A stretch of DNA of 64,000 nt. Source: Alteromonas sp. BL110. Its GTDB lineage: Bacteria; Pseudomonadota; Gammaproteobacteria; Enterobacterales; Alteromonadaceae. Both the position numbers and the translations under genes were made by a program. This document shows, in pieces, positions 9,384-18,393 of the stretch (the first letter of the stretch is position 1; each line of letters starts with the position of its first letter). The notes beneath the pieces were generated by a model, which was given only the letters and a program-made list of their open reading frames with translations, was not told the origin of the DNA and did not search any database. The stretch spans positions 2,170,001 to 2,234,000 of the forward strand of contig NZ_CP031967.1 of the NCBI RefSeq assembly GCF_003443615.1. Reading direction: 5' to 3'.

Positions 9384-10610
9384 TTAGAGCTTTGCTGTTA
9401 ACGCCACTTGAAATAGGTGTTCAGTATATTCTTTATTAGGCTGAAAGAAGCGCAAATTTTCTTGATGACCTGAATTTAGCTGCCATTCTGTTGTTACGGA
9501 AAAATGAGAGGTCACGTCGTACTTTACGCTAAAAGTATAGGCGTACCCTCTACTGCCATTTGGGTCGTACATAGTGTTGTCATTATCACTCACTCGATAC
9601 CAGTCTATGCGTGCTGCCGCGTTTAAGCCCTCCAGTCCCAGAGCAGTCAAATCTAAGGAAGCGGCAACATAAGCACTCGCAAAGTCATTATCGACAATAC
9701 TTTCACCCATAAGGGTGTCGCCATACAGAAATTGAGAAAACAGTGTTAACTCGGGGCGGGGCAAATAGCGCAGTGTTAACGAATGAAAGCGTGTATGCCA
9801 TGCGTAGATGCTGTCTGGGTCGACAATATTTTCATCCGCATTGTTGTCGTAATAATAATAGCGCATTTCAGCGCTCCGTTTGTACGCCACATGCGCTCCG
9901 AAATAATAGCCAAAGCGATTGTCTATTTCTCTAAAAGGTTCGGTCCATGCAGGGGCATTTAGTTTATCTTCATCGATAACACCTGGTATAGGCAAAAAAT
10001 TCACTCTATCGTTGTAAAGCGACTGTCTGTCGTGAAGTGCAAAGCCACGCCAAGAGAGCAGCGTTCCAGTGCTATCGTTTCCTTTAAAAAAGCTGGCTAA
10101 TACTTTCCAAGACCAGTTGCTTCGCACTTGTCGGCCATTTTGTCTAACGCTTAGTTCAATGCCACCGGTTCTGAGTTCTTCACCAATCCAACTGTTTATG
10201 GCTGAGTTAGTCAGAAAGTGAGGAGATAGCCAGCCAAAGTCGGTGTTTTCGGCTGAAATAGCAGGGTAAAAGGCACCCATCTTTACTTCTGGCTTTATAG
10301 ATGAGGCGCTAAGGGGCCGATATTTTAGGTATAGCTGAGAAAAGTTAAGCCGTTCTTCGCCGTCGCTGTAAGTGTTTAAAACACCAGATAATGTCCAATC
10401 ATCAGACAAACGCTGCTGCGTTGAAATAATGGCTTGAGAGAGGTGTAAACCATCACCATCAAATCGCTGGTGGTTTTGACCAAAGTTCTGAAAGCTTTGC
10501 GTGTTTTCTTTCAGAGCCCATGTTCCACGCAACAAAAAATCTGTTTCTGCATAGCTTGCTATAGAAAAAACTAACGAAAATAGGGCCAATGGATGAGTGA
10601 CAAACCGCAT
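9384..10610 (-). CDS. Predicted outer-membrane beta-barrel protein
   Basis: The product (408 residues from the ATG at 10610) has a signal peptide (about 1-21, SYAETD) followed by amphipathic beta strands throughout, rich in aromatic girdle residues (YYYYDNN, FSQLYLKYRP, YAYTFSVKYDV). It ends in a strand finishing VALTAKL, that is, without a terminal Phe. It looks like a porin-like or alginate-type barrel of unknown specificity. Its ATG overlaps the stop of the upstream cupredoxin gene by one base (TGATG), so the two are translationally coupled and probably work together, for example as an envelope copper or electron-transfer unit. No family could be named. Confidence 0.6.
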   Translation of the reverse strand: MRFVTHPLALFSLVFSIASYAETDFLLRGTWALKENTQSFQNFGQNHQRFDGDGLHLSQAIISTQQRLSDDWTLSGVLNTYSDGEERLNFSQLYLKYRPLSASSIKPEVKMGAFYPAISAENTDFGWLSPHFLTNSAINSWIGEELRTGGIELSVRQNGRQVRSNWSWKVLASFFKGNDSTGTLLSWRGFALHDRQSLYNDRVNFLPIPGVIDEDKLNAPAWTEPFREIDNRFGYYFGAHVAYKRSAEMRYYYYDNNADENIVDPDSIYAWHTRFHSLTLRYLPRPELTLFSQFLYGDTLMGESIVDNDFASAYVAASLDLTALGLEGLNAAARIDWYRVSDNDNTMYDPNGSRGYAYTFSVKYDVTSHFSVTTEWQLNSGHQENLRFFQPNKEYTEHLFQVALTAKL

Positions 10611-11266
10611 CAATAGTCGCCGAAACCAGAATCGAACCCGTCATCCCTGATTATGTTTGTATTAAGTGCCCATGTTACTTGAGTATCGCCATTCACAGTG
10701 ATGGATTGTGTTGGTAACGCTTTTTCACCTTCCACCTGGGGGTGCCAAAAACGGACGGTGTATTCACCATGAGGAAGCGAAATTGAAGACTGCCCCTCAT
10801 TACCAGTTTTTCCAAAATAAGGAGAGTCGGCGACAACAATATATCCCAGCATCCAATCATGAATATTACAGCCAATATCCACAATACCTGCATTTTCAAA
10901 GCGTAAAGGCTCTGCCGTAAACTCTTTATAAAGCTTTAGTTCGAATTGTTTCGTAGGTGAAAATGAATAGACGTGGTGAAACAAATTGTCCGCATTAGGG
11001 AAAGTCACTTCGGTGCCAGCTTTAACAACAAGGACGTGAGGTACAAATTGTTTATCTATTTGATTCATTACGGCTGCTTCTTGGTGTGGCATCTGATGCT
11101 CACCCACCTCAAATTGAGGCTCAAATAGAAACACGCCGTTGTCGACTGGCTCGCCATCGCTATCATTAAGCGTTATAGAAAACGTTGCGGTTTGATCATC
11201 TTGTCCTAAGACCGTACTTGAACAAGCCATAAAAAGAAGGGCAACGAAAAGTGTTTTGTATTTCAT
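10610..11266 (-). CDS. Periplasmic cupredoxin (methylamine-utilization-like)
   Basis: The 218-residue protein has a signal peptide with a possible lipobox-like Cys (FMACSS) at about 15. Its central plastocyanin-like domain carries a full type 1 copper set: His in FPNADNLFHHVYSF, then GCNIHDWMLGYIVV giving Cys, His and Met spaced C-x2-H-x2-M. A C-terminal segment (SLPHGEYTVRFWHPQ) resembles the carboxypeptidase-regulatory-like fold found in 'methylamine utilization protein' annotations. It is expected to carry electrons or copper in the periplasm; no methylamine dehydrogenase genes are present, so the pathway name should not be taken literally. It overlaps the downstream barrel gene. Confidence 0.72.
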   Translation of the reverse strand: MKYKTLFVALLFMACSSTVLGQDDQTATFSITLNDSDGEPVDNGVFLFEPQFEVGEHQMPHQEAAVMNQIDKQFVPHVLVVKAGTEVTFPNADNLFHHVYSFSPTKQFELKLYKEFTAEPLRFENAGIVDIGCNIHDWMLGYIVVADSPYFGKTGNEGQSSISLPHGEYTVRFWHPQVEGEKALPTQSITVNGDTQVTWALNTNIIRDDGFDSGFGDY

Positions 11267-11479
11267 CCAAGTACCTCATCCACGTACCTTGTCCACGTAC
11301 TGGGACGGAAAGCATTAAAAGAAAGCGCCAGCTGACTTAACCATAGAATAAACCCAGTAATATACAACTGCGCTATACCTTTAGTATAAGACCTTGTCGA
11401 CTGTGACTTTATTTCAGCTACGGTGAACTTTTCGAGGTAGTATTTTTACAAACGAGAAAGCGTTTCTGTAAGGCAGTGG

Positions 11480-12160
11480 CTAAAGCTGAGAGAACTTTCT
11501 TACCAAGTTATGATACACATGATGGAGTCCATCAAGCTGCTCTCGCTCTGCAGTACCGGCGTTAAGTAGCGATTGAATACTTTGGTCAAGCTGAAAAAGC
11601 GTTTCTCGCATTTGCTGGTCGCTCACCATACTTTGCAACCAGGTGATAGCGGCAATACGCTCGCCTTTAGTAACAGGCGTTACCTTGTGTAGGCTTGAAG
11701 ATGGATAGAGTATGGCGCTTCCCGCATCGCATTTAACTTTCTGCTCGCCAAATCCTGTTTGAATAACAAGTTCGCCGCCTTCGTACTCGTCTTTATCGGT
11801 AAGAAAGATAGTCATCGACATATCGCTGCGTAAAACATCGGGCGTATTTGGTATACGCATAATGGCGGCGTCTACGTGATAACCATAGGTTTGTGACTCG
11901 CTATAGCGGTTAAAGCACGGCGGGAAAATACGTTGAGGAAGGGCGGCGGAGATAACTTTGGGATGGCTACCTAATTTACTCAGCAATTGGTTGGCAAGCT
12001 CTTGAACACGTTTGTCTTGTGCATCTGCCTGGCCGTTATTTTTGACGCCTGCAGCCATACCCATTGCCGTATTTTTGCCATCAACAAAAGGAACATCAGT
12101 AAGCTGCTGACGAAACTGAGCAACATCGCTTTTCGTCAATAAGTCATCAATAATAATCAT
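11480..12160 (-). CDS. piuC: PKHD-type Fe(II)/2-oxoglutarate hydroxylase PiuC/YbiX
   Basis: The 226-residue protein matches the PiuC/YbiX family in length and motifs: YGYHVDAAIMR gives the H-x-D pair, SSLHKVTPV gives the distal His, and GERIAAITW contains the Arg that binds 2-oxoglutarate. It is an iron-dependent dioxygenase of unproven substrate, nearly always next to a catecholate siderophore receptor (fiu-ybiX in E. coli, piuA-piuC in Pseudomonas). Here it lies directly downstream of such a receptor on the same strand, with a terminator-like hairpin between, so most transcripts may stop before it and it may be expressed at a lower level. Confidence 0.88.
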   Translation of the reverse strand: MIIIDDLLTKSDVAQFRQQLTDVPFVDGKNTAMGMAAGVKNNGQADAQDKRVQELANQLLSKLGSHPKVISAALPQRIFPPCFNRYSESQTYGYHVDAAIMRIPNTPDVLRSDMSMTIFLTDKDEYEGGELVIQTGFGEQKVKCDAGSAILYPSSSLHKVTPVTKGERIAAITWLQSMVSDQQMRETLFQLDQSIQSLLNAGTAEREQLDGLHHVYHNLVRKFSQL

Positions 12161-12187
12161 GTTTTCAACGCTTTTTAGAATGTTTTT

Positions 12188-12223
12188 GATATAAAAAGAC
12201 CTAGGCAGTTGCCTGCCTAGGTC
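12188..12223 (-). terminator. Hairpin/terminator between siderophore receptor and piuC
   Basis: Perfect 10-bp stem (12198-12207 with 12214-12223, GACCTAGGCA/TGCCTAGGTC) with a 6-nt loop, followed on the minus strand by TTTTTATATC. It sits between the receptor stop and the piuC start, so it could act as a partial terminator inside the operon. Confidence 0.7.
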
Positions 12224-12232
12224 ATGCTAGCA

Positions 12233-14527
12233 TTAAAATTCGTAGCTAACGGTACCTGTAATGTTGCGACCATCACCGATATACATGAAGGCGCCTGAAC
12301 GGTAGGCTGCCGTCCAGTATTCTTCGTCAAACAAGTTTCCAATGTTAACACGGAAAGTCAGTGACTCTGAGTGATAGTAGTTAGCGAATAAGTTAACCAC
12401 TTGATAATCAGGAACTACGATAGAGTACTCGCCGGTTTCAGCGCTATAGCCCGCTGCAGTATCTGGCTGGCCGCCATACATTTCTGACTGGTAGCTGTAG
12501 TCTCCACCAAAGGCAAACTTCTCATTAGGCTGATAGCGCATCTGAATGTAGAAGCTTTCGTCTGCGAAGTTACTTAGCGCAAGGCCGATGTTATCTTCGC
12601 TGTAAGATTCAAGAATCTCAGAATCCATAAATGCAGCAGATGCCTGAATACTAAGCTTATCTGTGATATCACCACTTAAGCCAAACTCAATACCTTCTAC
12701 GCGGTTTTCACCGGTGTTCAATGTACCTAGCGTTGAATAAGCGTCACCTACGCTTTCGTGTACGTCGCTCTTAGTGATGCGGAATAGCGCAGCATTTGCC
12801 ACAAGTTTTTCGTCAAATAGTGACCACTTAGTACCTAGCTCAATATTTTCAACTTGCTCAGGGTCTGCTTGTGCTGCTTGCTCTGGTGTACCACACAAAC
12901 CACCGTAGCCACAGTTTGCACCAAGATCTGATTCACCACCGTTGATGTTAGTTGCTGTGCTATACGAAGCGTAGATGTTGCCGTTTTCAGTGACATCGTA
13001 AACTAGCCCTAAATGCCCGTTGTACAGTTCATCCGAGAACTCGTAAAGCTCGCTAGAAGTTTGGTTACTATAGTCATAGCTATCTATGCGAAGTCCCGCG
13101 AAAACATTAAAGTTATCGGTAAGCTCAAAGGTGTCCATGACGTATAGTGAGTAGGTTTCCATGTCGAATAGGGCATCAGCATCACCACGGGTATAAGCTT
13201 TACCCATTAGCGAGTTGATATTATCAACCATGTTACCTTCACCATCTAGCAAGCAATAGCTTTCAGATACACCGCGGCGGCCACTGGTTAAACAGTTTGA
13301 AGGATTGGTGTAATCCATATTGAACACGCCGTTGTCTACCGACTCATCTGTATATTCAAAACCGAATACGAAGCGGTGATCAACGCCTGCGAAAGCCGTA
13401 TCCCAGAAAAGGTTGAACTGTGTAGTTACGTAATCAACTTCCTGCCAACCTTGGTGGTTACTTAACGATAGTGTGTAGGCACCCGGTGCGGTAGGGTCAG
13501 TCGCGTCACGGTTAGTGCCACTCATACCCGTTGTAATGTATTCGTTTTCCGTTTTACCTACACGAGTTGCGTTATAAAAACGCACGTTATCGCTAATGTC
13601 ATACTCAGTACGCAAGGTGAATGTGGTCACTTCCGAGTTTTGGAAGTCTTCGTCTTGTGCATAAACCGGAATATCTTCAAGCGGGTAGCCTGCATCACGA
13701 TCGTAATAGCTACCTAAGTCAGGAATGTCTTCTGCATTGAGGTAATACAAGTCGCCAGTGAATGACAAGCGGTCGGTAGGCTGGTTGACATAAGAAAGCT
13801 GCACACCTTCACGGTCGCGCTCGATACCTTCACGTCCAGGTTTATCTTCTGATGAGTAAAGTCCGTTTAAACGTACCGCGCTGGTTTCAGTAAGCGTTTT
13901 GTTTAAATCGACGGTTAAACGCGTGTGCTCATCGGAACCAACCGCGGCATCAACACGACCGAAGTTATAAGCGGTCGACGCTTTTTTGGTGATAGAGTTT
14001 ACCGCACCACCTGAAGAACCACGCCCGGCAAAGGTAGAGCTAGGGCCTTTAGTAATTTCAACACGTTCTGTTGCGAAGCTTTCACGGGTTGTCATACCTG
14101 GATCGCGTAGACCATCAACAAATACGTCGCTACGCGCTTCATGACCACGAATAATATAGCGGTCACCAAAAGCATTACCATTCTCACCTGTACCTAAGGT
14201 CACGCCTGCCTGTGCTTGCAGTATATCCTTTAGGTCTGTTCTACCGCTCTCCTGGATTTGGTCTTGAGTAAGAACGCTAATGGTTTGTGGTGTATCAACT
14301 AGGTCAGCCAAGCGACGAGGGTCGCCAGATTTGTTGTAACGGTAGATAGATTGCTGTACGCCGTGAATCTTAATCAACTCTATGGCTTCGTCAGATGCCG
14401 CTTTACATTCAGCTGACGTGGCGTCGCTGCATGTTTCTACTTCTTCCTGCGCCATTACAGCACCACTACCAAATGCCAAAGCGGCGGCAATAGTTTGCGC
14501 GCCCATAGTTAGTTTAGTGTTTTTCAT
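12233..14527 (-). CDS. fiu: TonB-dependent catecholate siderophore receptor, Fiu-type
   Basis: The 764-residue outer-membrane receptor has a signal peptide (about 1-26, AVMAQEE), a plug domain with DTPQTISVLTQDQIQESG, the YIIRGHEARSDVFVDGLRD segment and VEITKGPSSTFAGRGSSGGAVN typical of siderophore receptors, then a 22-strand barrel ending with Phe (GTVSYEF). Similarity in the plug and its piuC neighbour point to the Fiu/PiuA group, which import catecholate-iron complexes using TonB energy. A short acidic insertion containing two Cys follows the signal peptide (ETCSDATSAECKAAS), which is unusual. A Fur box lies 64 bp upstream of the start, consistent with induction under iron limitation. Confidence 0.88.
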   Translation of the reverse strand: MKNTKLTMGAQTIAAALAFGSGAVMAQEEVETCSDATSAECKAASDEAIELIKIHGVQQSIYRYNKSGDPRRLADLVDTPQTISVLTQDQIQESGRTDLKDILQAQAGVTLGTGENGNAFGDRYIIRGHEARSDVFVDGLRDPGMTTRESFATERVEITKGPSSTFAGRGSSGGAVNSITKKASTAYNFGRVDAAVGSDEHTRLTVDLNKTLTETSAVRLNGLYSSEDKPGREGIERDREGVQLSYVNQPTDRLSFTGDLYYLNAEDIPDLGSYYDRDAGYPLEDIPVYAQDEDFQNSEVTTFTLRTEYDISDNVRFYNATRVGKTENEYITTGMSGTNRDATDPTAPGAYTLSLSNHQGWQEVDYVTTQFNLFWDTAFAGVDHRFVFGFEYTDESVDNGVFNMDYTNPSNCLTSGRRGVSESYCLLDGEGNMVDNINSLMGKAYTRGDADALFDMETYSLYVMDTFELTDNFNVFAGLRIDSYDYSNQTSSELYEFSDELYNGHLGLVYDVTENGNIYASYSTATNINGGESDLGANCGYGGLCGTPEQAAQADPEQVENIELGTKWSLFDEKLVANAALFRITKSDVHESVGDAYSTLGTLNTGENRVEGIEFGLSGDITDKLSIQASAAFMDSEILESYSEDNIGLALSNFADESFYIQMRYQPNEKFAFGGDYSYQSEMYGGQPDTAAGYSAETGEYSIVVPDYQVVNLFANYYHSESLTFRVNIGNLFDEEYWTAAYRSGAFMYIGDGRNITGTVSYEF

Positions 14528-14590
14528 CCTGTTTCCCTTGAGTGTGTGTAAGGATGACGAAGTTTATGAGATTAGTAAATTATTGTAAAT

Positions 14591-14609
14591 ATTAATGATA
14601 AACATTCTC
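14591..14609 (-). promoter_or_regulatory. Fur box upstream of the siderophore receptor
   Basis: The 19 bases ATTAATGATAAACATTCTC match the Fur consensus GATAATGATAATCATTATC at 15 positions, including the central AATGATAA and CATT blocks. The site lies 64 bp before the receptor start in an AT-rich stretch, where a promoter is expected. Confidence 0.7.
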
Positions 14610-14754
14610 ATTTAATATATTTAAGGGAGTTTTAAGTAATGCTTAATTTAAGTTTTTATTATATTTCCGACAGTTACATCTGATAGATTGCTTTCAACCG
14701 ATTATGCATGCAGATTTTCTGATAATAGGTGTTTCTTATTGCTTTAGATGAAAA

Positions 14755-16923
14755 CTAAAGAGGCAAACTAACGGTAACGATAACGCCACTGCCATCTTCT
14801 CTGTCATTTAATATGAGCTGACCTTTATGAAAAGTCGCTATCATGTTCGCGATATAAAGCCCAAGTCCCAAGTGGGGTGAGTTAGTCGCGTTTTGCACGT
14901 CATTTTCTTTTCTTACCGACACCATAGATTGGGTAAGCTGACTCTTCATTCCCTTAGGAAGTAAAGGCCCAGGGTTACTCACCGACAACCGCACAGATTT
15001 GTCGTTCTTTTCCAGTTTGACGATAATTTCATCATTGTCTTTGCTGAAGTCCACAGCGTTTGACACGATTTTATCGAAAAGCTGAGCAATAAGTTCAGGA
15101 GATCCTTTAACGAGCAAACTATTGTCAGTGGAAATAAAGGTCCATTTTCTTTGCGCATAAGCGTGCTGATAGCCCTGAACACATCCGTCAATCACCTTGA
15201 TAATATTAAAGATTTCTAAGTCTTCCTGCTCAATCGCTTGCTCTAATCGCGTAGCCTCGCTCATACTGTTTAATATTGTGCTTAGCCGGTTTACGCCCGA
15301 CTGAGCCCTTTCTACAAACACCGCTTGTTGGTTAGCATCATTAACGTGAGAAAGCATATCCAAGGATGATTTGACCACAGCAATAGGTGTTCTTAGCTCA
15401 TGAGACAAACGAGAGGCCATGTTCTCTAGATAAGAGTTGTATTGCTGTAAGCGTGAAAGAACGTCGGCAAATGAACGGGATAAATCGCCGATTTCATCAC
15501 GTTGATTGGATACAGGTAAAGTGCCAATAATTTTACCATTGTCATCAATGACAGCTTCGGTGTTATCGCGAAGGGAACGAATACGGTTCGAAATTCGCGT
15601 AGCGAACAGAAGCAATCCCAGTGTACCTATGGTCATCACTGCTAAAATTACGTGAAAAAGTTGCTCTAGCGCCCGGTTTCGCAATGTTCTTATGCCATTA
15701 GTGGTTTGTTCAACGATAACCGCACCCATTACATTGCCTTCAATAAAAATCGGGTAGGCAGCAGAAAGTACAATAGCTTTGTTATCGGGAGACAAACGCC
15801 ACAGTGAGTCTGGTTGACCATTTAACGCCGTGCCTAAATCCTGCCCCACAAGTGCATAGGCATCGTCTAATTCATCGATAAAGTCAGCGGGCGGACGCGT
15901 AAGAATTTGGTAATAGAGCGGCAGTAACCACTCACTTTCTATCCAATGCCAAACCGCGTTAGAAGGGGGAGCTTTTTCATCGACCTTAATGCCAGTAGCC
16001 GATTGAATATCACCAGCGCGAGCGAGTACACGTTTGTGCTTGTCCACAACCCACACCCTTGAATCGGCATATTTCAAGCCTGCCAAAATACGCTCAATTT
16101 CAGGCGAAGGTGTTATGACAGTTCCCAGCTCAGCGAGTTTTTTTGTATTTGCCGTGCCCAGCGCGTATTGCTTCAACCTGCTGTTCTCATCATCTACATC
16201 GACAAGTGAAAATGCTAAGCCACCTGTGGTCATAGACAGTGGAAAGCGCAATTCAACATTGTAGCCAGTGGCGGTTTCCTGCCAGCGACCTTGAATTGAA
16301 AGGGCATTCTCTACTGCCCGTGTTGTAGACGTGTTGCTAGCTAATTTGTACGCATTTACCCAGCCACTTTCATAAGGCGCAACAACGTATCTTGCCAATT
16401 CGCCTTGTGGGGTTTCCATACCGATAAGTAAATGGTCGCCCGTCTCGACACTTAAGCTATTGGGTTGCCGCCACAGCAAAACGTCATCGCTGACTTCAAA
16501 CATGGCATATAAGAATTGACCGTAGCGCCCCACCATATGCTTAAACCACAAGCTGGTGGGTTCGCCGGCATAGCCATTGTAATACTCAATAACTTCCTCA
16601 CTACCATACTTAGTCATTAGCTCACTGACTTGCTGCCAATCGTTGAGTTCTCCATCAAGTTGAATGGGGGATGGGATAGGTGGCGCGTAAAGGTCTGTTC
16701 CGGGTCGGACGTCTTGAAGGTAAGCTGATTGACTGTCAAATAAAGCTGGTCGTTCGTGTAGTGCTGTGGCAACGGCTCGCGCCGTACCTATCATGGTTTG
16801 CTCTTGACCGTTTCGCAGGTACTGCTCAAGTTCCCACACATAGTTATAACCCAAGTAAGGAATGGTGAATAAGAACAGCGACAGCACCATAAGCTGAAGA
16901 CGAATAGAAAAACGAAAACCCAT
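14755..16923 (-). CDS. pdsS: Sensor histidine kinase of the proteobacterial dedicated sortase type
   Basis: The 722-residue kinase has a transmembrane helix at about 9-29, a long periplasmic part with a carbohydrate-binding-like beta domain (about 85-260; ELNDWQQVSELM, YDVELRFPLS-like strands), a second helix near 430, a HAMP-like linker, and a kinase core with His508 in RLSHELRTP and the ATP-binding G-box GLGLYIA near the end. Overall layout and N-terminus (RLQLMVLSLFLFTIPYLGYNYV) match the histidine kinase family that accompanies the marine proteobacterial sortase system. Its partner response regulator lies 61 bp upstream on the same strand. No sortase or sortase substrate gene is in the window. 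Confidence 0.75.
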   Translation of the reverse strand: MGFRFSIRLQLMVLSLFLFTIPYLGYNYVWELEQYLRNGQEQTMIGTARAVATALHERPALFDSQSAYLQDVRPGTDLYAPPIPSPIQLDGELNDWQQVSELMTKYGSEEVIEYYNGYAGEPTSLWFKHMVGRYGQFLYAMFEVSDDVLLWRQPNSLSVETGDHLLIGMETPQGELARYVVAPYESGWVNAYKLASNTSTTRAVENALSIQGRWQETATGYNVELRFPLSMTTGGLAFSLVDVDDENSRLKQYALGTANTKKLAELGTVITPSPEIERILAGLKYADSRVWVVDKHKRVLARAGDIQSATGIKVDEKAPPSNAVWHWIESEWLLPLYYQILTRPPADFIDELDDAYALVGQDLGTALNGQPDSLWRLSPDNKAIVLSAAYPIFIEGNVMGAVIVEQTTNGIRTLRNRALEQLFHVILAVMTIGTLGLLLFATRISNRIRSLRDNTEAVIDDNGKIIGTLPVSNQRDEIGDLSRSFADVLSRLQQYNSYLENMASRLSHELRTPIAVVKSSLDMLSHVNDANQQAVFVERAQSGVNRLSTILNSMSEATRLEQAIEQEDLEIFNIIKVIDGCVQGYQHAYAQRKWTFISTDNSLLVKGSPELIAQLFDKIVSNAVDFSKDNDEIIVKLEKNDKSVRLSVSNPGPLLPKGMKSQLTQSMVSVRKENDVQNATNSPHLGLGLYIANMIATFHKGQLILNDREDGSGVIVTVSLPL

Positions 16924-16984
16924 GTTTGTAGTCGGTTGCCCTTATTTTTGTAACGGGTGAAACACAGCTTTAGACGCAAGCGCT

Positions 16985-17674
16985 TTACAGCTGCCAGCGG
17001 TATCCCATGCCATACACTGTATCGATATGGTCAAAGTTTGGGTCAATTTGCACAAACTTCTTTCGCATACGTTTTATGTGGGAGGTAATGGTGGTGTCGT
17101 CCACTACCATTCTCGACTCATCCATAAGCTGTTGACGGCTTTTCACGTGACCTGGTCGCTTGATGAGTGCGTGCAGCATCCAAAACTCTGTTACCGTCAA
17201 TAAAACAGGTTGGTTTTGCCAGCTTACCGTCATTCTCGATACATCTACTTTTAAGTCACCTACTTTTAGCTCATCTTTTTGCTCTGTGGGGGCAGCGAGC
17301 AAATCTGTACGTCTAAACAGTGCGGCAATTCGGGCTAGCAGGTGCGCCATGCTGATATCTTTAGTTAGGTAATCATCAGCGCCCATACGAAGACCGCTGA
17401 TAGTGTCTACATCGTTATCTCGTGCAGTAAAAAAGATAATGGGCAGGGTTTGCGATAGGCCTCGAAGTTGCTGGCACAGCATAAAGCCACCTTCTATTTC
17501 ATCTTTCAGACCAATATCAATAATGGCTAAGTCGGGTAGGGTGTGGTTGAACGCTTCGGCCGCAGATGGTCTGTCTTCATAGGCATTTACGCTATATCCC
17601 TGCGCCTTAAGCGCCATAATGTAGTTTTCGCGAATGGCCGCGTCATCTTCCACTAATGCAATTGTCTTTGGCAT
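16985..17674 (-). CDS. pdsR: OmpR-family response regulator of the dedicated sortase type
   Basis: The 229-residue regulator has a receiver domain (1-120) with acidic pair EDD at 9-11, phospho-acceptor Asp53 in LAIIDIGL, and Lys in YLTKDIS, followed by a winged-helix DNA-binding domain (about 130-229; TVTEFWMLHALIKRPGHVKSRQQLMD and DTVYGMGYRW). It precedes the kinase gene by 61 bp and is surely its partner. In the family known as proteobacterial dedicated sortase systems these two genes sit beside a sortase and a membrane-anchored target; here they are alone, so the regulon must lie elsewhere or have changed. Confidence 0.8.
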   Translation of the reverse strand: MPKTIALVEDDAAIRENYIMALKAQGYSVNAYEDRPSAAEAFNHTLPDLAIIDIGLKDEIEGGFMLCQQLRGLSQTLPIIFFTARDNDVDTISGLRMGADDYLTKDISMAHLLARIAALFRRTDLLAAPTEQKDELKVGDLKVDVSRMTVSWQNQPVLLTVTEFWMLHALIKRPGHVKSRQQLMDESRMVVDDTTITSHIKRMRKKFVQIDPNFDHIDTVYGMGYRWQL

Positions 17675-17891
17675 ACATTAACCCACAATTATAATTCTAA
17701 TAGAGCGCACACTATACCTATGAACAAAAGCTATTGCCTAAGTTCGACATAAAATCCTCAAACTTGCCTCATTTGCGCCATATTTGAGAAGCGTCGAGCG
17801 AAATTTTTATCAGTGGGACATTATACAACGCGAGCTTCTATCTGGCTTAGCGTCTTATTGTATTTCTGTGCGGACTGGTAACAAACCATCA

Positions 17892-18242
17892 TCATATTTC
17901 CACGATTAGGCGCTTTTTCTGCCATTTATAGAGTGTTAAATAAACATCGTCTGCCGAACACAGTGCGCATGGCTTCACAACAGGCTTCTTTACGTAGTTT
18001 GCTTTAACCGGTGCTATGTAGTTAAAACAGACTGTGCTGTTGACGCCGCTTTTATTCTTAAGGGGGGAAACAGTACCGTGGAAGCGGTAAGGCTGAACTT
18101 CTATGCAGACTGGTATAAAGCTACCCTTTGCGCTGCGTGCTACCCCAACGGTACGCGGCGCTTTTTTCAAAAGGTTGAAAAAGTGGTTTTCGCTCTCATT
18201 TTCTAACTGTTTAAAGCAACCACTAAACGCGAGTGTATTCAT
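17892..18242 (-). CDS. Hypothetical 116-residue protein, doubtful
   Basis: An open frame in the 720-bp gap between the response regulator (17674) and the ABC transporter (18394). The product resembles no family I know. It has six Cys, including CALCSAD near the end, no signal peptide, and no ribosome-binding site before its ATG. The strand and base composition fit neighbours, and the frame has no stops for 350 bp, but this alone could be chance. The rest of the gap shows only the palindrome at 18327-18358. Confidence 0.3.
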   Translation of the reverse strand: MNTLAFSGCFKQLENESENHFFNLLKKAPRTVGVARSAKGSFIPVCIEVQPYRFHGTVSPLKNKSGVNSTVCFNYIAPVKANYVKKPVVKPCALCSADDVYLTLYKWQKKRLIVEI

Positions 18243-18326
18243 TTAATAGCATGAACTAGGTTACACTTCGTTGGCTATACATTGTTAGCGACAGATAACT
18301 ACATCTCACTAAAGTTGGTTAGGGCG

Positions 18327-18358
18327 TACTGACCTTTGGCTTATATCAAAGGTCAGTA
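18327..18358. promoter_or_regulatory. 12-bp palindrome, candidate operator before the ABC transporter
   Basis: Arms TACTGACCTTTG (18327-18338) and CAAAGGTCAGTA (18347-18358) are perfect inverted copies around GCTTATAT. The centre contains a TATA-like -10 element. The site ends 35 bp before the ATG of the ATP-binding subunit, and there is no U-tract on either side, so an operator is more likely than a terminator. No known regulator consensus was recognised. Confidence 0.55.
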
Positions 18359-18393
18359 TGTCTCAGTAGTCACACTCTCACTACGGGCAAATC

